Notes under the pieces: model-generated
What the model was told of the DNA's origin: nothing
Seen by the model: only the letters and a program-made list of their open reading frames with translations
The model's database searches: none
From: Acidobacteriota bacterium
GTDB taxonomy: Bacteria; Acidobacteriota; Thermoanaerobaculia; Gp7-AA8
Length of the DNA: 64,000 nt
Assembly (NCBI GenBank): GCA_021781455.1
Contig: JAJXWV010000075.1
Location: 1-64,000, forward strand
Reading direction: 5' to 3'
In this document: positions 1-7,886 of the stretch, piece by piece
How positions within the stretch are numbered: position 1 is the stretch's first letter
How the letters are laid out: the number at the start of each line of letters is the position of its first letter
Program-made: the position numbers and the translations under genes

Positions 1-61
1 GCTCATGAGCCATTATAGATCATAATTAGTCATACTAATAAGTTACCTTTCGATTTCTGCA

Positions 62-194
62 CAGCCTCTGAGCCGGCGAAGCACGGCGAAGAGTCTCTTA
101 CCGGGACGATTAGCAGGCTTGAGACTCTTCGCCGCGCTCCGCCGCTTCCGCCCGACCACCCTCCACGCGGCTTCGCCGGCTCCGAGTGACGGGG
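62..194. repeat. Palindromic intergenic element, family R1 (short copy)
   Basis: One of seven copies of a long imperfect palindrome built around GAAGAGTCTCTTACCGGGAC on one side and GAGACTCTTCGCCGCGC on the other. The outer arms are CTGAGCCGGCG and CGCCGGCTCCGAGTGACGG. This copy lacks most of the left outer arm. Other copies lie at 5959-6152, 7600-7772, 12277-12496, 16127-16276, 20338-20545 and 53580-53801. Together with the hairpin at 203-290 it accounts for most of the gene-free first 328 bases. I see no gene there. Confidence 0.85.
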
Positions 195-202
195 AACCCC
201 TG

Positions 203-290
203 GATTTAGGATCTTGGATTGATGATTTATGAACCGAAGAGGGTCGCGGTCGCAGTCTTCGGTTCATAAATCGTCAATCTCAGATCTCAA
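203..290. repeat. Heptad-arm hairpin upstream of the TauE/SafE gene
   Basis: The left arm reads as 7-base units (GATTTAG, GATCTTG, GATTGAT, GATTTAT). Bases 224-240 are a perfect 17-base inverted match of 256-272 around a 15-base loop (GGGTCGCGGTCGCAG). Pairing continues outward with few mismatches to about 205 and 290. It lies about 40 bases upstream of the next start codon, so it would fall in the promoter or leader region. Confidence 0.8.
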
Positions 291-328
291 ATCGGTGAGC
301 GCCGCCCCACTGATACCATCCGCGCCCG

Positions 329-1090
329 ATGCTCCAGTACCTCGTCATCGCCGTGGCTGCGCTCCTGGCCGGCGGCATCAATTCCATCGCCGGCGGCGGC
401 ACCCTCATCAGCTTTCCCGCCCTGGTCTGGATCGGCCGCAGCACCATCGTCGCCAACGCCACCAACACCGTGGCCATCTGGCCCGGCTCCCTGGCCGGCG
501 CACTCGGATTCCGGCACGAACTGAAGAATCTCCCGCGCTGGCTGCTGCTGCTCATCCTCCCGGCGCTCATCGGCGGAATCAGCGGCGCCGTGATCCTGCT
601 GAAGACTCCGGAGCGCACCTTTGCGCACATCGTCCCCTTCCTGATCCTCGGCGCCACGATCCTGCTGGCGGCCCAGGAGGTGATCTCGCGCAAGCTTCGC
701 CTCTTCGTCGAGACGCACGAACGCCCGTCCGCGGCCTGGGTGGTCTTCGCCTTCGTCTTCCAGTTCCTCGTCGGCGTGTACGGCGGCTACTTCGGCGCCG
801 GCATCGGCATCCTCATGCTGGCCGCGTTAGGCCTGATCGGGCTGCGCGACATCCACCAGATGAACGCCCTGAAAAACCTCCTGGCCATCTGCATCAACGG
901 CATCGCCGCGATCTACTTCGCCGTCAACGGGGCCGTCTCCTGGCCGGATGTCCTGATCATGGCCGTCACCTCGATCGCCGGCGGCTACCTCGGCGCGCGC
1001 CTCGCCAAACGCCTCGGCCGCCGCTTCGTGCGCGGCTTCGTGGTCACGGTCGGACTGGTGATGACCGTGGCGCTCTTCTTCAAGTCCTGA
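329..1090 (+). CDS. TauE/SafE family membrane transporter
   Basis: A 253-residue polytopic membrane protein of the sulfite exporter TauE/SafE (former DUF81) family. Members export small sulfur-containing or organic anions; the substrate cannot be read from sequence. Evidence is the N-terminal segment LLAGGINSIAGGGTLISFPAL, typical of the first conserved half, the internal repeat FLVGVYGGYFGAGIGILMLAAL in the second half, and about seven hydrophobic helices. Length is normal for the family. No strong Shine-Dalgarno is visible. The stop codon (AAG TCC TGA) is formed by the first unit of a TGAGTCC heptad arm that begins exactly at the gene end. It appears to be a single-gene unit. Confidence 0.92.
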   Translation: MLQYLVIAVAALLAGGINSIAGGGTLISFPALVWIGRSTIVANATNTVAIWPGSLAGALGFRHELKNLPRWLLLLILPALIGGISGAVILLKTPERTFAHIVPFLILGATILLAAQEVISRKLRLFVETHERPSAAWVVFAFVFQFLVGVYGGYFGAGIGILMLAALGLIGLRDIHQMNALKNLLAICINGIAAIYFAVNGAVSWPDVLIMAVTSIAGGYLGARLAKRLGRRFVRGFVVTVGLVMTVALFFKS

Positions 1091-1375
1091 GTGCTGAGTG
1101 GGAACCGTCATCCCGAGCACTCGAATCGCGCGGGCGCGACACCGGGGAGAAGAAACGTTCGATCGTTCCCCCTCTCCCCGCCGCAGCGGGGAGAGGGCCG
1201 GGGTGAGGGGTCTCGTTCTCGTTCATTAGAAAGACCCCTCATCCGCCTTCGGCACCTTCTCCCCGCTGCGGCGGGGAGAAGGGCAACGAACACAGCAGCC
1301 CGCATAAACACTCGAAGTTTCTTGGATCGTGAGCGAGCAATGACAGACTCAGGACTCAGGACTCAGGACTTCGCG
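1084..1375. repeat. Split TGAGTCC heptad hairpin with a ~230-bp element nested in it
   Basis: Left heptad arm (CCTGAGTGCTGAGT) at 1087-1100 and right arm (three ACTCAGG units) at about 1346-1372 flank an unrelated element at 1117-1345. That element carries TCTCCCCGCCGCAGCGGGG and CTTCTCCCCGCTGCGGCGG palindromes and GTCAT...ATGAC-type ends. Its almost complete reverse-complement copy is at 27588-27826. The arrangement looks like an insertion of one repeat family into the loop of another. No gene is seen here. Confidence 0.8.
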
Positions 1376-1376
1376 C

Positions 1377-3545
1377 TCACTTGCCAATCACCCATCGGGT
1401 GAAGAGATCCACGTTCCGCCGCATCACGTCGATGCGCTGCTTTGGCTCGTTGGGGACGTGGTGCGAGCGCGGATAGGTCACCATCGACACGTCGGTGCCC
1501 ATCTCCTGCAGAACGCGATAGAGCATCACGCCCTGTGAGAGCGGTACGCGGTCGTCGGCTTCCCCCTGCTGGATGAGCACGTGCGCCCTGGTCGGCTTCA
1601 GGGTCCAGAGCGGGCTGTGGGCGCGGAGGACGTCGAACGACACCGGCAGATTCTTCATCGCTTCGAGCTTCGAAGGGTCGGTCGTCGCGGCCGGAGTGGC
1701 GGCGGTCGTCGCGGCGCCTGTCGACTTTGCGACCGCCGGCGGAAAATACGACGGGATGAACTCACGGATGTCGGTCGTGCCGTGGAAGCTCAGCAGATCG
1801 ACGACGGGGGCACCGATGCTGATGGCCTTCAGGCGGTCGCTGTGCCCGACCGCCCACGCAGCCATGAATCCGCCGTAGCTCCAGCCCATGAGCCCGAGGT
1901 GGGCCGGATCGGCAATGCCGTCCGCGATGACCTTGTCGATGCCGGCGTTGATGTCCACCCAGTCCATGCCGCCCCAGTCGTTGCGGTTCGCTTCGCGGAA
2001 CTGCTGTCCGTAGCCGCCGGTGCCGCGCGGATTCGGCCGGAGGACGGCGAAGCCGCGTTGGGCCAGCACCTGCGGCGCGTAGAGGTAGCCGAGGTAGCCG
2101 AGGTACGACTGGCTGAAATGAGAGGCAGGGCCGCCGTGAACGAACGTGAGCAGCGGCACGCGCGTGCCGCTCTTGTAGCCCATGGGAAGCGTGAGCAGGC
2201 CCTCGATCTCCAGGCCGTCCTTCGGATTCTTCCAGCGGATCAGGCGGGTCTCGGCCAGCCGGCGGTCGCGATCGGCGTCGTTGTGATGCGTGAGCTGGCG
2301 CGGGGCAAACGTCTTCGATTCGAGGTCGGCGACATAGAGCTCCGGCGGCGTGGTGAGCGACTGCATCACGAATACGGCGCGGCCGTCCTTCGCGTCGACG
2401 TCCGCTCCTTCGATCACTCCAGCCACATTCGACAGGTCGTGATAACCGCTGCCGTCGCTGTTGACACGGAACAGCTGCGCGGTCGTGTTCAGCGGGCCGT
2501 CGAAGTAGATGGCGCGTGAATCGCTCGACCATGCGAAATTCTCCGGCGTGCGGTTGTAGGCAGCGGAGACGAGACGCGGCGTGCGGGTGGCGCGGTCGAC
2601 GACCCAGATCTGATTTTCCGTCAGCCAGTCGAAGACGCCGCCGCTGCTGATGAACGCCACGGACTTTCCGTCGGGCGAGAACTGCGGCAAAGTGTCGATG
2701 CCGGGACGGACGACCAGCGGCATCATCGACGGGCAGGAGCGGTCGTCGCACCTGCTCTTGGCGTCGACGAGGAAGAGGTCGCTGTGAAAGGAGTCGTCGA
2801 CGCTGTTGCTGGGAACGCGCACCACCGCCAGGCTCTTGCCGTCGGGTGACCAGGCCACGCCGTGCACGGAGAAATCGCAGCAGGTCATGCGCCGGAGGGC
2901 CTTGTCCGCGACGTCGATGATGTAGAGGTGCTGTTGCCGGCGTCCCTCACCGCGGCTGTCGGCTCTCGGCTGCCGGCTCTCGGCCGGGCGTGGTTCGTTC
3001 CCGGATGGTGGGCCCGAGAGCTGAGAGCTGAGAGCTGGGAGCTGTGCGGGTGATGGGAGCACGTGCCAGTCCTCTTTTTCCTTGACGCGCTTCTCTTCTT
3101 CGGCGGTGATCGGATCCAGCATCAGGAACGCGATCGACCTGCCGTCGGGAGACCAGGTGAAGTCGCGGATCGGCGCCGGCTCGCTGGTCAGTCTCCACGG
3201 TTCGCCGCCGGAGGCGTTCATGATCCAGATGGCGTTACGGCCGCCTTCGCGGTCGGAGATAAAGGCCAGCTGCGAGCCGTCCGGCGACCATCGCGGGTGC
3301 GTGTCGGAACCGCTGCTGTACGTCAGCTGGATGTCGTTGCGGCCGTCGACGTCGATCACCCAGAGGTTCGTGTCGTAGGCGCTGCGGGTCATGTCCGCGC
3401 GGGTGACCACGTAGACGATCCGATGGCCGTCGGGCGAGAACTGCGGCGCGCTGATCGAAGGCATCGTGGCGTAATCCTCGATCGACAGCGGCTGCGCGGC
3501 GAGTGCGGTGGCGAGGAGGGCGGCGGCAAAAAACATGGCCGGCAT
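1377..3545 (-). CDS. Secreted S9 family prolyl oligopeptidase-type peptidase with in-frame repeat insertion
   Basis: A 722-residue serine peptidase of the dipeptidyl/acylaminoacyl peptidase family. A signal peptide (about residues 1-17) precedes a TolB/WD40-like beta-propeller with repeated FSPDG/WSPDG motifs, then an alpha/beta-hydrolase domain from about 430. The nucleophile is Ser556 in GWSYGGFMAAW, with Asp664/665 in EADDRVPLSQG and His695/696 in YPRSHHVPNEP. It probably degrades oligopeptides in the periplasm or outside the cell. Residues about 165-202 (Pro/Ser/Arg-rich, AQLPALSSQLSGPP onwards) are encoded by a heptad hairpin at 2941-3053 that keeps the frame and adds a loop to the propeller. 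The ORF begins just after another heptad array. Confidence 0.93.
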   Translation of the reverse strand: MPAMFFAAALLATALAAQPLSIEDYATMPSISAPQFSPDGHRIVYVVTRADMTRSAYDTNLWVIDVDGRNDIQLTYSSGSDTHPRWSPDGSQLAFISDREGGRNAIWIMNASGGEPWRLTSEPAPIRDFTWSPDGRSIAFLMLDPITAEEEKRVKEKEDWHVLPSPAQLPALSSQLSGPPSGNEPRPAESRQPRADSRGEGRRQQHLYIIDVADKALRRMTCCDFSVHGVAWSPDGKSLAVVRVPSNSVDDSFHSDLFLVDAKSRCDDRSCPSMMPLVVRPGIDTLPQFSPDGKSVAFISSGGVFDWLTENQIWVVDRATRTPRLVSAAYNRTPENFAWSSDSRAIYFDGPLNTTAQLFRVNSDGSGYHDLSNVAGVIEGADVDAKDGRAVFVMQSLTTPPELYVADLESKTFAPRQLTHHNDADRDRRLAETRLIRWKNPKDGLEIEGLLTLPMGYKSGTRVPLLTFVHGGPASHFSQSYLGYLGYLYAPQVLAQRGFAVLRPNPRGTGGYGQQFREANRNDWGGMDWVDINAGIDKVIADGIADPAHLGLMGWSYGGFMAAWAVGHSDRLKAISIGAPVVDLLSFHGTTDIREFIPSYFPPAVAKSTGAATTAATPAATTDPSKLEAMKNLPVSFDVLRAHSPLWTLKPTRAHVLIQQGEADDRVPLSQGVMLYRVLQEMGTDVSMVTYPRSHHVPNEPKQRIDVMRRNVDLFTRWVIGK
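2941..3053. repeat. Heptad-arm hairpin inserted in frame within the S9 peptidase gene
   Basis: Plus-strand left arm units are GGCTGTC, GGCTCTC, GGCTGCC, GGCTCTC; right arm units are GAGAGCT, GAGAGCT, GGGAGCT. The loop contains GTTCGTTCCCGG followed by ATGGTGGGCCCGA. The same loop, 21 of 25 positions identical but in the opposite orientation, lies in the E1 gene at 28673-28768, where the arms have a different heptad. No stop codon is introduced in the host frame. Confidence 0.85.
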
Positions 3546-3548
3546 GAT

Positions 3549-3701
3549 AGTCCTGAGTGCTGAGTCCTGAGTCCTGAGTGGGCGAAGTGCTGAGTACTGA
3601 GTGCTGAGTACTGAGTGCTGAGTACTGAGTGCTGAGTACTGAGTGGGATGACCGTCACTTCTGGCGTTTCAGGGCTCAGGACTCAGGACTCAGGACTCAG
3701 G
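3549..3701. repeat. TGAGTCC heptad hairpin between two genes
   Basis: About 14 tandem 7-base units (TGAGTCC, TGAGTGC, TGAGTAC) on the left side face four ACTCAGG units on the right, around a loop GGGATGACCGTCACTTCTGG. The right arm runs into the 3' end of the ABC ATPase gene and provides its last codons and stop (GAG TCC TGA read on the minus strand). The left end lies a few bases from the S9 peptidase start. Confidence 0.85.
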
Positions 3702-4442
3702 TGCCTTCAGGAGCGCTTTTGTCGCGGGGTGCTGGGGGTTCGTGAGCACCTGGCGCGGGGCGCCTTCTTCGACGATCTCCCCGTCGGCGAGGATGATCAC
3801 GCGGGTGGCGAAATCGCGGGCGAAGTCGTCGTCGTGCGTGGTCACGAGCAGCGTGCGGCCTTCGCCGGTCAGTCGTACGAGCGTTTCGCCTAACTCGAAG
3901 CGCCGCGCCGGATCGAGCGCTGCCGTGGGCTCGTCCATCATCAGCAGCGGCGGCTCCATGGCCATGGCCCGGGCGATGGCCACGCGCTGGGCCTCGCCGC
4001 CCGAAAGCTCGCGGGGAAAGGCGTTGCGGCGATGCGCGACGCCGAGCGATTCCAGAAGCTCGAACGCGCGGGCAATGGCCTGCGAGCGATCCGTGCGGGC
4101 CACGTGCAGCGGAGCGAGGATCACGTTCTCCACTGCGGTGAGGTGCTCGAACAGCGACGGCGCCTGGAACACCAGCCCTACTTCGCGGCGCAGATCGCGA
4201 ACCGTCCCTCGCGGCTGGTGATCCCCCGCGCGCAGGACCACGCCGCCCACGTCGATCGAACCGCCGTCGAACGGCTCCAGAGCCGCGATCGCGCGCAGCA
4301 CCGTGGTCTTTCCGCCGCCCGAGAGCCCCATCAGCGCCACCAGCTCGCCGCGCCGCACCGAGAAGCTCACGCCGCGCAGGACCTCGCGGTTGCCGCGCGA
4401 GAGGCGCAGCTCGTCGATCCGCAGCAACCGCTCGCCGTTCAT
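3690..4442 (-). CDS. Polar amino acid ABC transporter ATP-binding protein
   Basis: A 250-residue ATPase of the GlnQ/HisP type that powers the permease encoded directly upstream. Walker A is GLSGGGKTT, the signature is LSGGEAQRVAIARAMA, Walker B is LLMMDEPTAALDP and the H-loop is TTHDDDFA. The start at 4442 overlaps the stop of the upstream binding-protein/permease gene by ATGA, so the two are translationally coupled in one operon. The longer frame reading upstream is a shadow of the permease gene. The last residues (APES) and the stop come from the adjoining TGAGTCC heptad repeat. Confidence 0.93.
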   Translation of the reverse strand: MNGERLLRIDELRLSRGNREVLRGVSFSVRRGELVALMGLSGGGKTTVLRAIAALEPFDGGSIDVGGVVLRAGDHQPRGTVRDLRREVGLVFQAPSLFEHLTAVENVILAPLHVARTDRSQAIARAFELLESLGVAHRRNAFPRELSGGEAQRVAIARAMAMEPPLLMMDEPTAALDPARRFELGETLVRLTGEGRTLLVTTHDDDFARDFATRVIILADGEIVEEGAPRQVLTNPQHPATKALLKAPES

Positions 4443-5914
4443 TGCCCCGGCATTCTCCATTGCGCCTCGAGCCGCCGCGCCAGCCTGGCCAGCGGCAGCG
4501 ACAGCACCAGGTACAGCGCCGCACAAAGCGCTCCCGGAATCACCCAGCTGCCGATGTTGGTGGCGAAGATCGAAGTCTGCTTCGTCAGCTCCACCACCGT
4601 GATCACCGAGACCAGCGACGAGTCCTTCAGCAATGCCACGAAATCGTTGGTCATCGGCGCGAGCGCCAGCCGGAACGCCTGCGGCCCCCGCACCAGCGAG
4701 AAGACCTGCACCTCGGTCAGGCCGAGAGTCCGCGCCGCCTCGAGCTGGCCGCGCGGCACGGCCTCCAGCGCTCCGCGATAAATCTCGCTTTCGTACGCCG
4801 CGTAGTTCAATCCGAGCCCGACCAGCGCGGCGATGAAGGCCGGAAGACGGATCACCGAGGAGAGGCCGTAGTAGAGGACGAACAGCTGCAGCAGCACCGG
4901 CGTGCCGCGGACGATCTCCACGTAGGTGGTCAGCAGAGATCGCGAGAGCGTGCCGCCGTAAACCCGACCGCTGGCGACGAGAATCCCGATCAAAATGGCC
5001 AGCGCCATCGCCGCGCAGGAGAGGATCACGGTCACGACGGAGGCGCGAAGGAGCGCAGGAATGTAACGCACGATGAGCTGCAGCCGCGCCGGTCGCCCTG
5101 CGCTCTGCCCTCTGCCCTCCGCGCTCTTGCCGGTGAGGACAGCATTGAAAAAAGGCTGCTGGTACCCGTCCCAGATCCGCCACTTGCGATAGATCCGCTC
5201 CAGTGTGCCGTCGCGCATCCTTGCCTCGAGAACGGCGTTGATCCGATCGCGCAGCGCGCCGTTGTTCTTCGCCAGGACGCCGATGTAGTGCCCGGTGGAC
5301 ACGGGAACCGGTTGCGTGAATAGCCCCGGCACGCGCCGCATCGAGCGTGCGGCGATGATGTTGTCGAGGAGGACCGCGTCGAGCCGTCCCTCGCGCAGGT
5401 CTTCGTACGGATGCACGTCGTCGTCGTACGAGACCACCACCACGCCGTCTTCACGCTCGGCCTCGAGGAGGCGGTCGTAGGCGATCGTTCCGGAGAGCGT
5501 GCCCACCTTCAGTCCGCGCAGGTCGCGCAGCGATCGGAAGCGATCGCGGTCTTCCGCGCGCACGGTCAGCACTTCGTGGAACTCGAAATACGGCACGGTG
5601 GCCGAATGCGCGGCGCGCCGCGCCGCCGTGTCTTCGACGCCGCTCATCCCGATGTCGAAGTCGCCGCGCTCCACCGACTGGTCGATGGACTGGAAGGCCA
5701 CCTGCACGAACTGCGGCCGCCGCCCCAGGCCGCGGGCGATCTCGTTCGCCACCTCGACGTCGAACCCGCGCATGACGCTCGGGTCGTTCGGGTCTGCCTC
5801 GACGAACGGCGCTCCTCCCTCGGCATCGCCGCCCCAGCGCAGAGGCGGCACGTCCGCGCGCGCATTCGCGGCCAGGGCGAGCAGGGCGAGAAAACCGACG
5901 ACCCAATTCGGCAC
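4439..5914 (-). CDS. Fused periplasmic amino-acid-binding protein and ABC permease
   Basis: A 491-residue fusion. A signal peptide (about 1-21) is followed by a type 2 periplasmic binding domain (about 25-265) with GFDVEVANEIARGLG, FDIGMSG and GVLAKNN segments of the polar amino-acid family. From about 285 comes a HisM/GlnP-type permease domain with several helices and the EAA loop ARTLGLTEVQVFSLVRGPQ. Fusion of binding protein and permease occurs in some Gram-positive and other bacteria; the membrane domain would tether the binding domain. The linker (TGKSAEGRGQSAGRPARLQ) is encoded by a one-armed GCAGAGG heptad array at 5098-5131. The gene overlaps the downstream ATPase by 4 bases. Likely role: uptake of a polar or acidic amino acid. 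Confidence 0.92.
   Translation of the reverse strand: MPNWVVGFLALLALAANARADVPPLRWGGDAEGGAPFVEADPNDPSVMRGFDVEVANEIARGLGRRPQFVQVAFQSIDQSVERGDFDIGMSGVEDTAARRAAHSATVPYFEFHEVLTVRAEDRDRFRSLRDLRGLKVGTLSGTIAYDRLLEAEREDGVVVVSYDDDVHPYEDLREGRLDAVLLDNIIAARSMRRVPGLFTQPVPVSTGHYIGVLAKNNGALRDRINAVLEARMRDGTLERIYRKWRIWDGYQQPFFNAVLTGKSAEGRGQSAGRPARLQLIVRYIPALLRASVVTVILSCAAMALAILIGILVASGRVYGGTLSRSLLTTYVEIVRGTPVLLQLFVLYYGLSSVIRLPAFIAALVGLGLNYAAYESEIYRGALEAVPRGQLEAARTLGLTEVQVFSLVRGPQAFRLALAPMTNDFVALLKDSSLVSVITVVELTKQTSIFATNIGSWVIPGALCAALYLVLSLPLARLARRLEAQWRMPGQ
5098..5131. repeat. Single heptad arm inside the binding-protein/permease linker
   Basis: Minus-strand units GCGGAGG, GCAGAGG, GCAGAGC, GCAGGGC encode the Gly/Arg/Ser-rich linker between the substrate-binding and membrane domains. 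No complementary arm is visible. A related CTGCCCTCTGCGCTCT stretch occurs at 26028-26041. Confidence 0.55.
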
Positions 5915-5958
5915 GGACGCGGTGATGATCGGGGAAGTGCGCGGGGTTGTCTACCGCG

Positions 5959-6152
5959 CGGTGTCATCCTGAGCCGGCGGAACTGCGGGGGTGGTGGTTG
6001 GTGGGAGCAGTGAAGCGCGGCGAAGGATCCCCGCCCGTCAGTCCGGTCGGGTGGTGGAACTGCTGTCTACTCGCGGGGGATCCTTCGCCGCGCTCCGCTT
6101 CCGCGATCGGCGAGGATTCATGAGCTGCTCGACGCTGCGCCGACTCAGGATG
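5959..6152. repeat. Palindromic intergenic element, family R1 (divergent copy)
   Basis: Outer arms CATCCTGAGCCGGCGG and CGACTCAGGATGACA; inner arms GCGCGGCGAAGGATCCCC and GGGGGATCCTTCGCCGCGC. The central GAAGGATCC replaces the GAAGAGTCTC of most copies on both sides, so both arms changed together (compensatory) and the palindrome was kept. It occupies nearly all of the gap 5915-6181. Confidence 0.85.
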
Positions 6153-6181
6153 ACACTCACCTCTGCTACCCTCACGCCGCC

Positions 6182-6937
6182 ATGAACGTCGACCTCCGCC
6201 TCGCTCTCGAGCTCGCCGATGCCGCCGACGTCATCACGCTGCGACACTTCCACTCGGCATCCCTCGGCGTGCGCACGAAGAGCGATCGCACGCCGGTTTC
6301 GGAGGCCGATGAAGCGGTCGAGCGCGTGATCCGCGAGCGGCTGGCGCGGGAGCGACCGGACGATGGGATCGTCGGCGAAGAATTCGGCAGCTCGCCGGGG
6401 AAGCGGCGCTGGATCATCGACCCGATCGACGCCACCAAGAACTACATCCGCGGAATTCCGGTCTTCGCCACGCTGATCGCGCTCGAAGACGAAGGCCGCA
6501 TCACCGCGGGCGTCGTCTCCTCCCCCGCACTTTCGCTCCGCTGGTGGGCGGCGCGGGGCGAGGGTGCGTTCCGCAACGGCGCGCCGATTCGCGTCTCGAA
6601 AGTCCCGACGATCGAAGAGGCGCACCTGTCGTACGACAGCATTACCGACTTCGACAAGCACGGCCTCGGCGTGCGCTTCCTCGCCCTGGCGCGCCGCTGC
6701 ACGCGAACGCGCGGCTTCGGCGACTTCTGGTCGTACATGCTCGTGGCCGAAGGCGCGATCGACATCGCCATCGAGCCCGAGGTCGCCCTATGGGACATGG
6801 CGCCGATCGCGATCATCGTGGAAGAGGCGGGCGGCCGCTTCACCGATCTCCAGGGCCGGCCGCGACCCGACGGCGGCAGCGGAGTGGCCACGAACGGGCT
6901 GCTGCATGGGGATGTGCTGGCCGCGCTGCGTGCGTAG
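6182..6937 (+). CDS. hisN: Inositol monophosphatase-family phosphatase, HisN type
   Basis: A 251-residue Mg-dependent phosphatase. The metal-binding motifs are GEEFG (about 62-66), WIIDPIDATKNY (about 79-90) and WDMAPIAIIVEEAGG near the C terminus. The DPIDATKNYIRGIPVFATLIAL stretch resembles actinobacterial-type histidinol-phosphatase more than generic SuhB. If so it performs the histidinol-phosphate dephosphorylation step of histidine synthesis. No other his genes are nearby, so inositol-phosphatase or related sugar-phosphatase activity remains possible. The start at 6182 follows directly on an R1 repeat; no clear Shine-Dalgarno is visible. Confidence 0.85.
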   Translation: MNVDLRLALELADAADVITLRHFHSASLGVRTKSDRTPVSEADEAVERVIRERLARERPDDGIVGEEFGSSPGKRRWIIDPIDATKNYIRGIPVFATLIALEDEGRITAGVVSSPALSLRWWAARGEGAFRNGAPIRVSKVPTIEEAHLSYDSITDFDKHGLGVRFLALARRCTRTRGFGDFWSYMLVAEGAIDIAIEPEVALWDMAPIAIIVEEAGGRFTDLQGRPRPDGGSGVATNGLLHGDVLAALRA

Positions 6938-6938
6938 C

Positions 6939-7003
6939 TCTTGGCTGTTGGCTCTTGGGACCTTAGACTCTCGCGCCCAAGAGCCAAGAGCCAAGAGCCA
7001 ACA
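6939..7003. repeat. TTGGCTC heptad hairpin
   Basis: Left units CTTGGCTGTTGGCTCTTGG face right units CCAAGAGCCAAGAGCCAA around a loop ACCTTAGACTCTCGCGC. A hairpin with the same arm unit and a similar loop lies between groES and groEL (44966-45047). It ends one base before the first candidate ATG of the next gene. Confidence 0.85.
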
Positions 7004-7588
7004 ATGAACGAGGACGTCATGGTCGTGAACACAGCCGATCTCGCGCCGCACATCCGCGGGCGCGGCTTCGACGTGATCCGCGAAAACAGCGAAGCAATCC
7101 TGGAGCTGATCGCCTCGCGGCATTTCTTCATCCCGCGCGTGCAGGCGGAAGTCTCGCCGCAGTACCGGCAGGTGATTCCGTACGTCGTGATCACGAACGG
7201 CGACGACGTCTTCACGCTGCGGCGGACGAAGAAGCAGAACGAGGCGAGGTTGCACGACAAGATCTCCATCGGCATCGGCGGCCACATCAATCCCGGCCAC
7301 GACCTGATGGCCGGCCTGCTGCAGGAGCTCGGCGAAGAAGTGGCCGTGGAAGAGCCGTACGCACTCGATTTCGCCGGAATTCTCAACGACGAGTCCACCG
7401 AGGTGTCCCGCGTTCACCTCGGGGCGGTCTACGTGCTGCGCGCGCCGAACGCGAACGTGACGGTGCGCGAGACCGAGAAGATGACCGGCTCGTGGGTCGC
7501 GCGTCCCACCCTCGCTGCCATGCGCGAGGCCATGGAGAGCTGGTCGCAGATCGTGTACGAGCAGGTGCTGCACGAACCGTCATCCTGA
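7004..7588 (+). CDS. Nudix-like (MutT-related) predicted phosphoesterase
   Basis: About 190-195 residues, resembling the MutT-related predicted phosphoesterase group (COG4112 type). The stretch RTKKQNEARLHDKISIGIGG, followed by HINPG and LLQELGEEVAVEE, aligns with a Nudix box, but the box is degenerate: the usual Arg before Glu-Leu is Gln and the first Glu is not evident. Catalytic activity is therefore uncertain. The start could be ATG 7004, which directly abuts the repeat, or ATG 7019, which has GAGG five to six bases upstream. The final residues EPSS and the stop are encoded by CCGTCATCCTGA at the edge of the following repeat. Confidence 0.75.
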   Translation: MNEDVMVVNTADLAPHIRGRGFDVIRENSEAILELIASRHFFIPRVQAEVSPQYRQVIPYVVITNGDDVFTLRRTKKQNEARLHDKISIGIGGHINPGHDLMAGLLQELGEEVAVEEPYALDFAGILNDESTEVSRVHLGAVYVLRAPNANVTVRETEKMTGSWVARPTLAAMREAMESWSQIVYEQVLHEPSS

Positions 7589-7599
7589 ACCAGCGAAAC

Positions 7600-7772
7600 C
7601 GCAGCCCCGTCACTCTGAGCCGGCGAAACCGCGGGGGTGGTGGTTGGCGGGAGCGGTGGAGCGCGGCGAAGAGTCTCTTACCGGGACGATCAGTAGGTTT
7701 GAGACTCTTCGCCGCGCTACGCCGCTCCACCCTTCCGCCCTCCACGCGGCTCCGCCGGCTCAGAGTGACGGG
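7600..7772. repeat. Palindromic intergenic element, family R1 (full copy)
   Basis: A clean full-length copy: CCGTCACTCTGAGCCGGCG at the left end and CGCCGGCTCAGAGTGACGG at the right end, with GAAGAGTCTCTTACCGGGAC and GAGACTCTTCGCCGCGC in the middle. It would fold into one long hairpin with small internal loops. Confidence 0.9.
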
Positions 7773-7799
7773 GAGGACACGACGCTTCGCAGGATGACA

Positions 7800-7865
7800 C
7801 AGCTGCACCTCGCAACCTCGTGCACCTCGCAACCTCGTGACCTCGCAACCTCGTGACCTCGTGAC
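7800..7865. repeat. CCTCGCAA/CCTCGTGA octad array
   Basis: A tandem run of 8-base units (CTCGCAAC, CTCGTGAC) on one strand only, just upstream of the next gene. The same unit forms both arms of the hairpin around 8771-8860 and of the one inserted in the E1 gene at 29005-29093. Confidence 0.8.
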
Positions 7866-7886
7866 CATTCCGTCGGACAATTCGAC

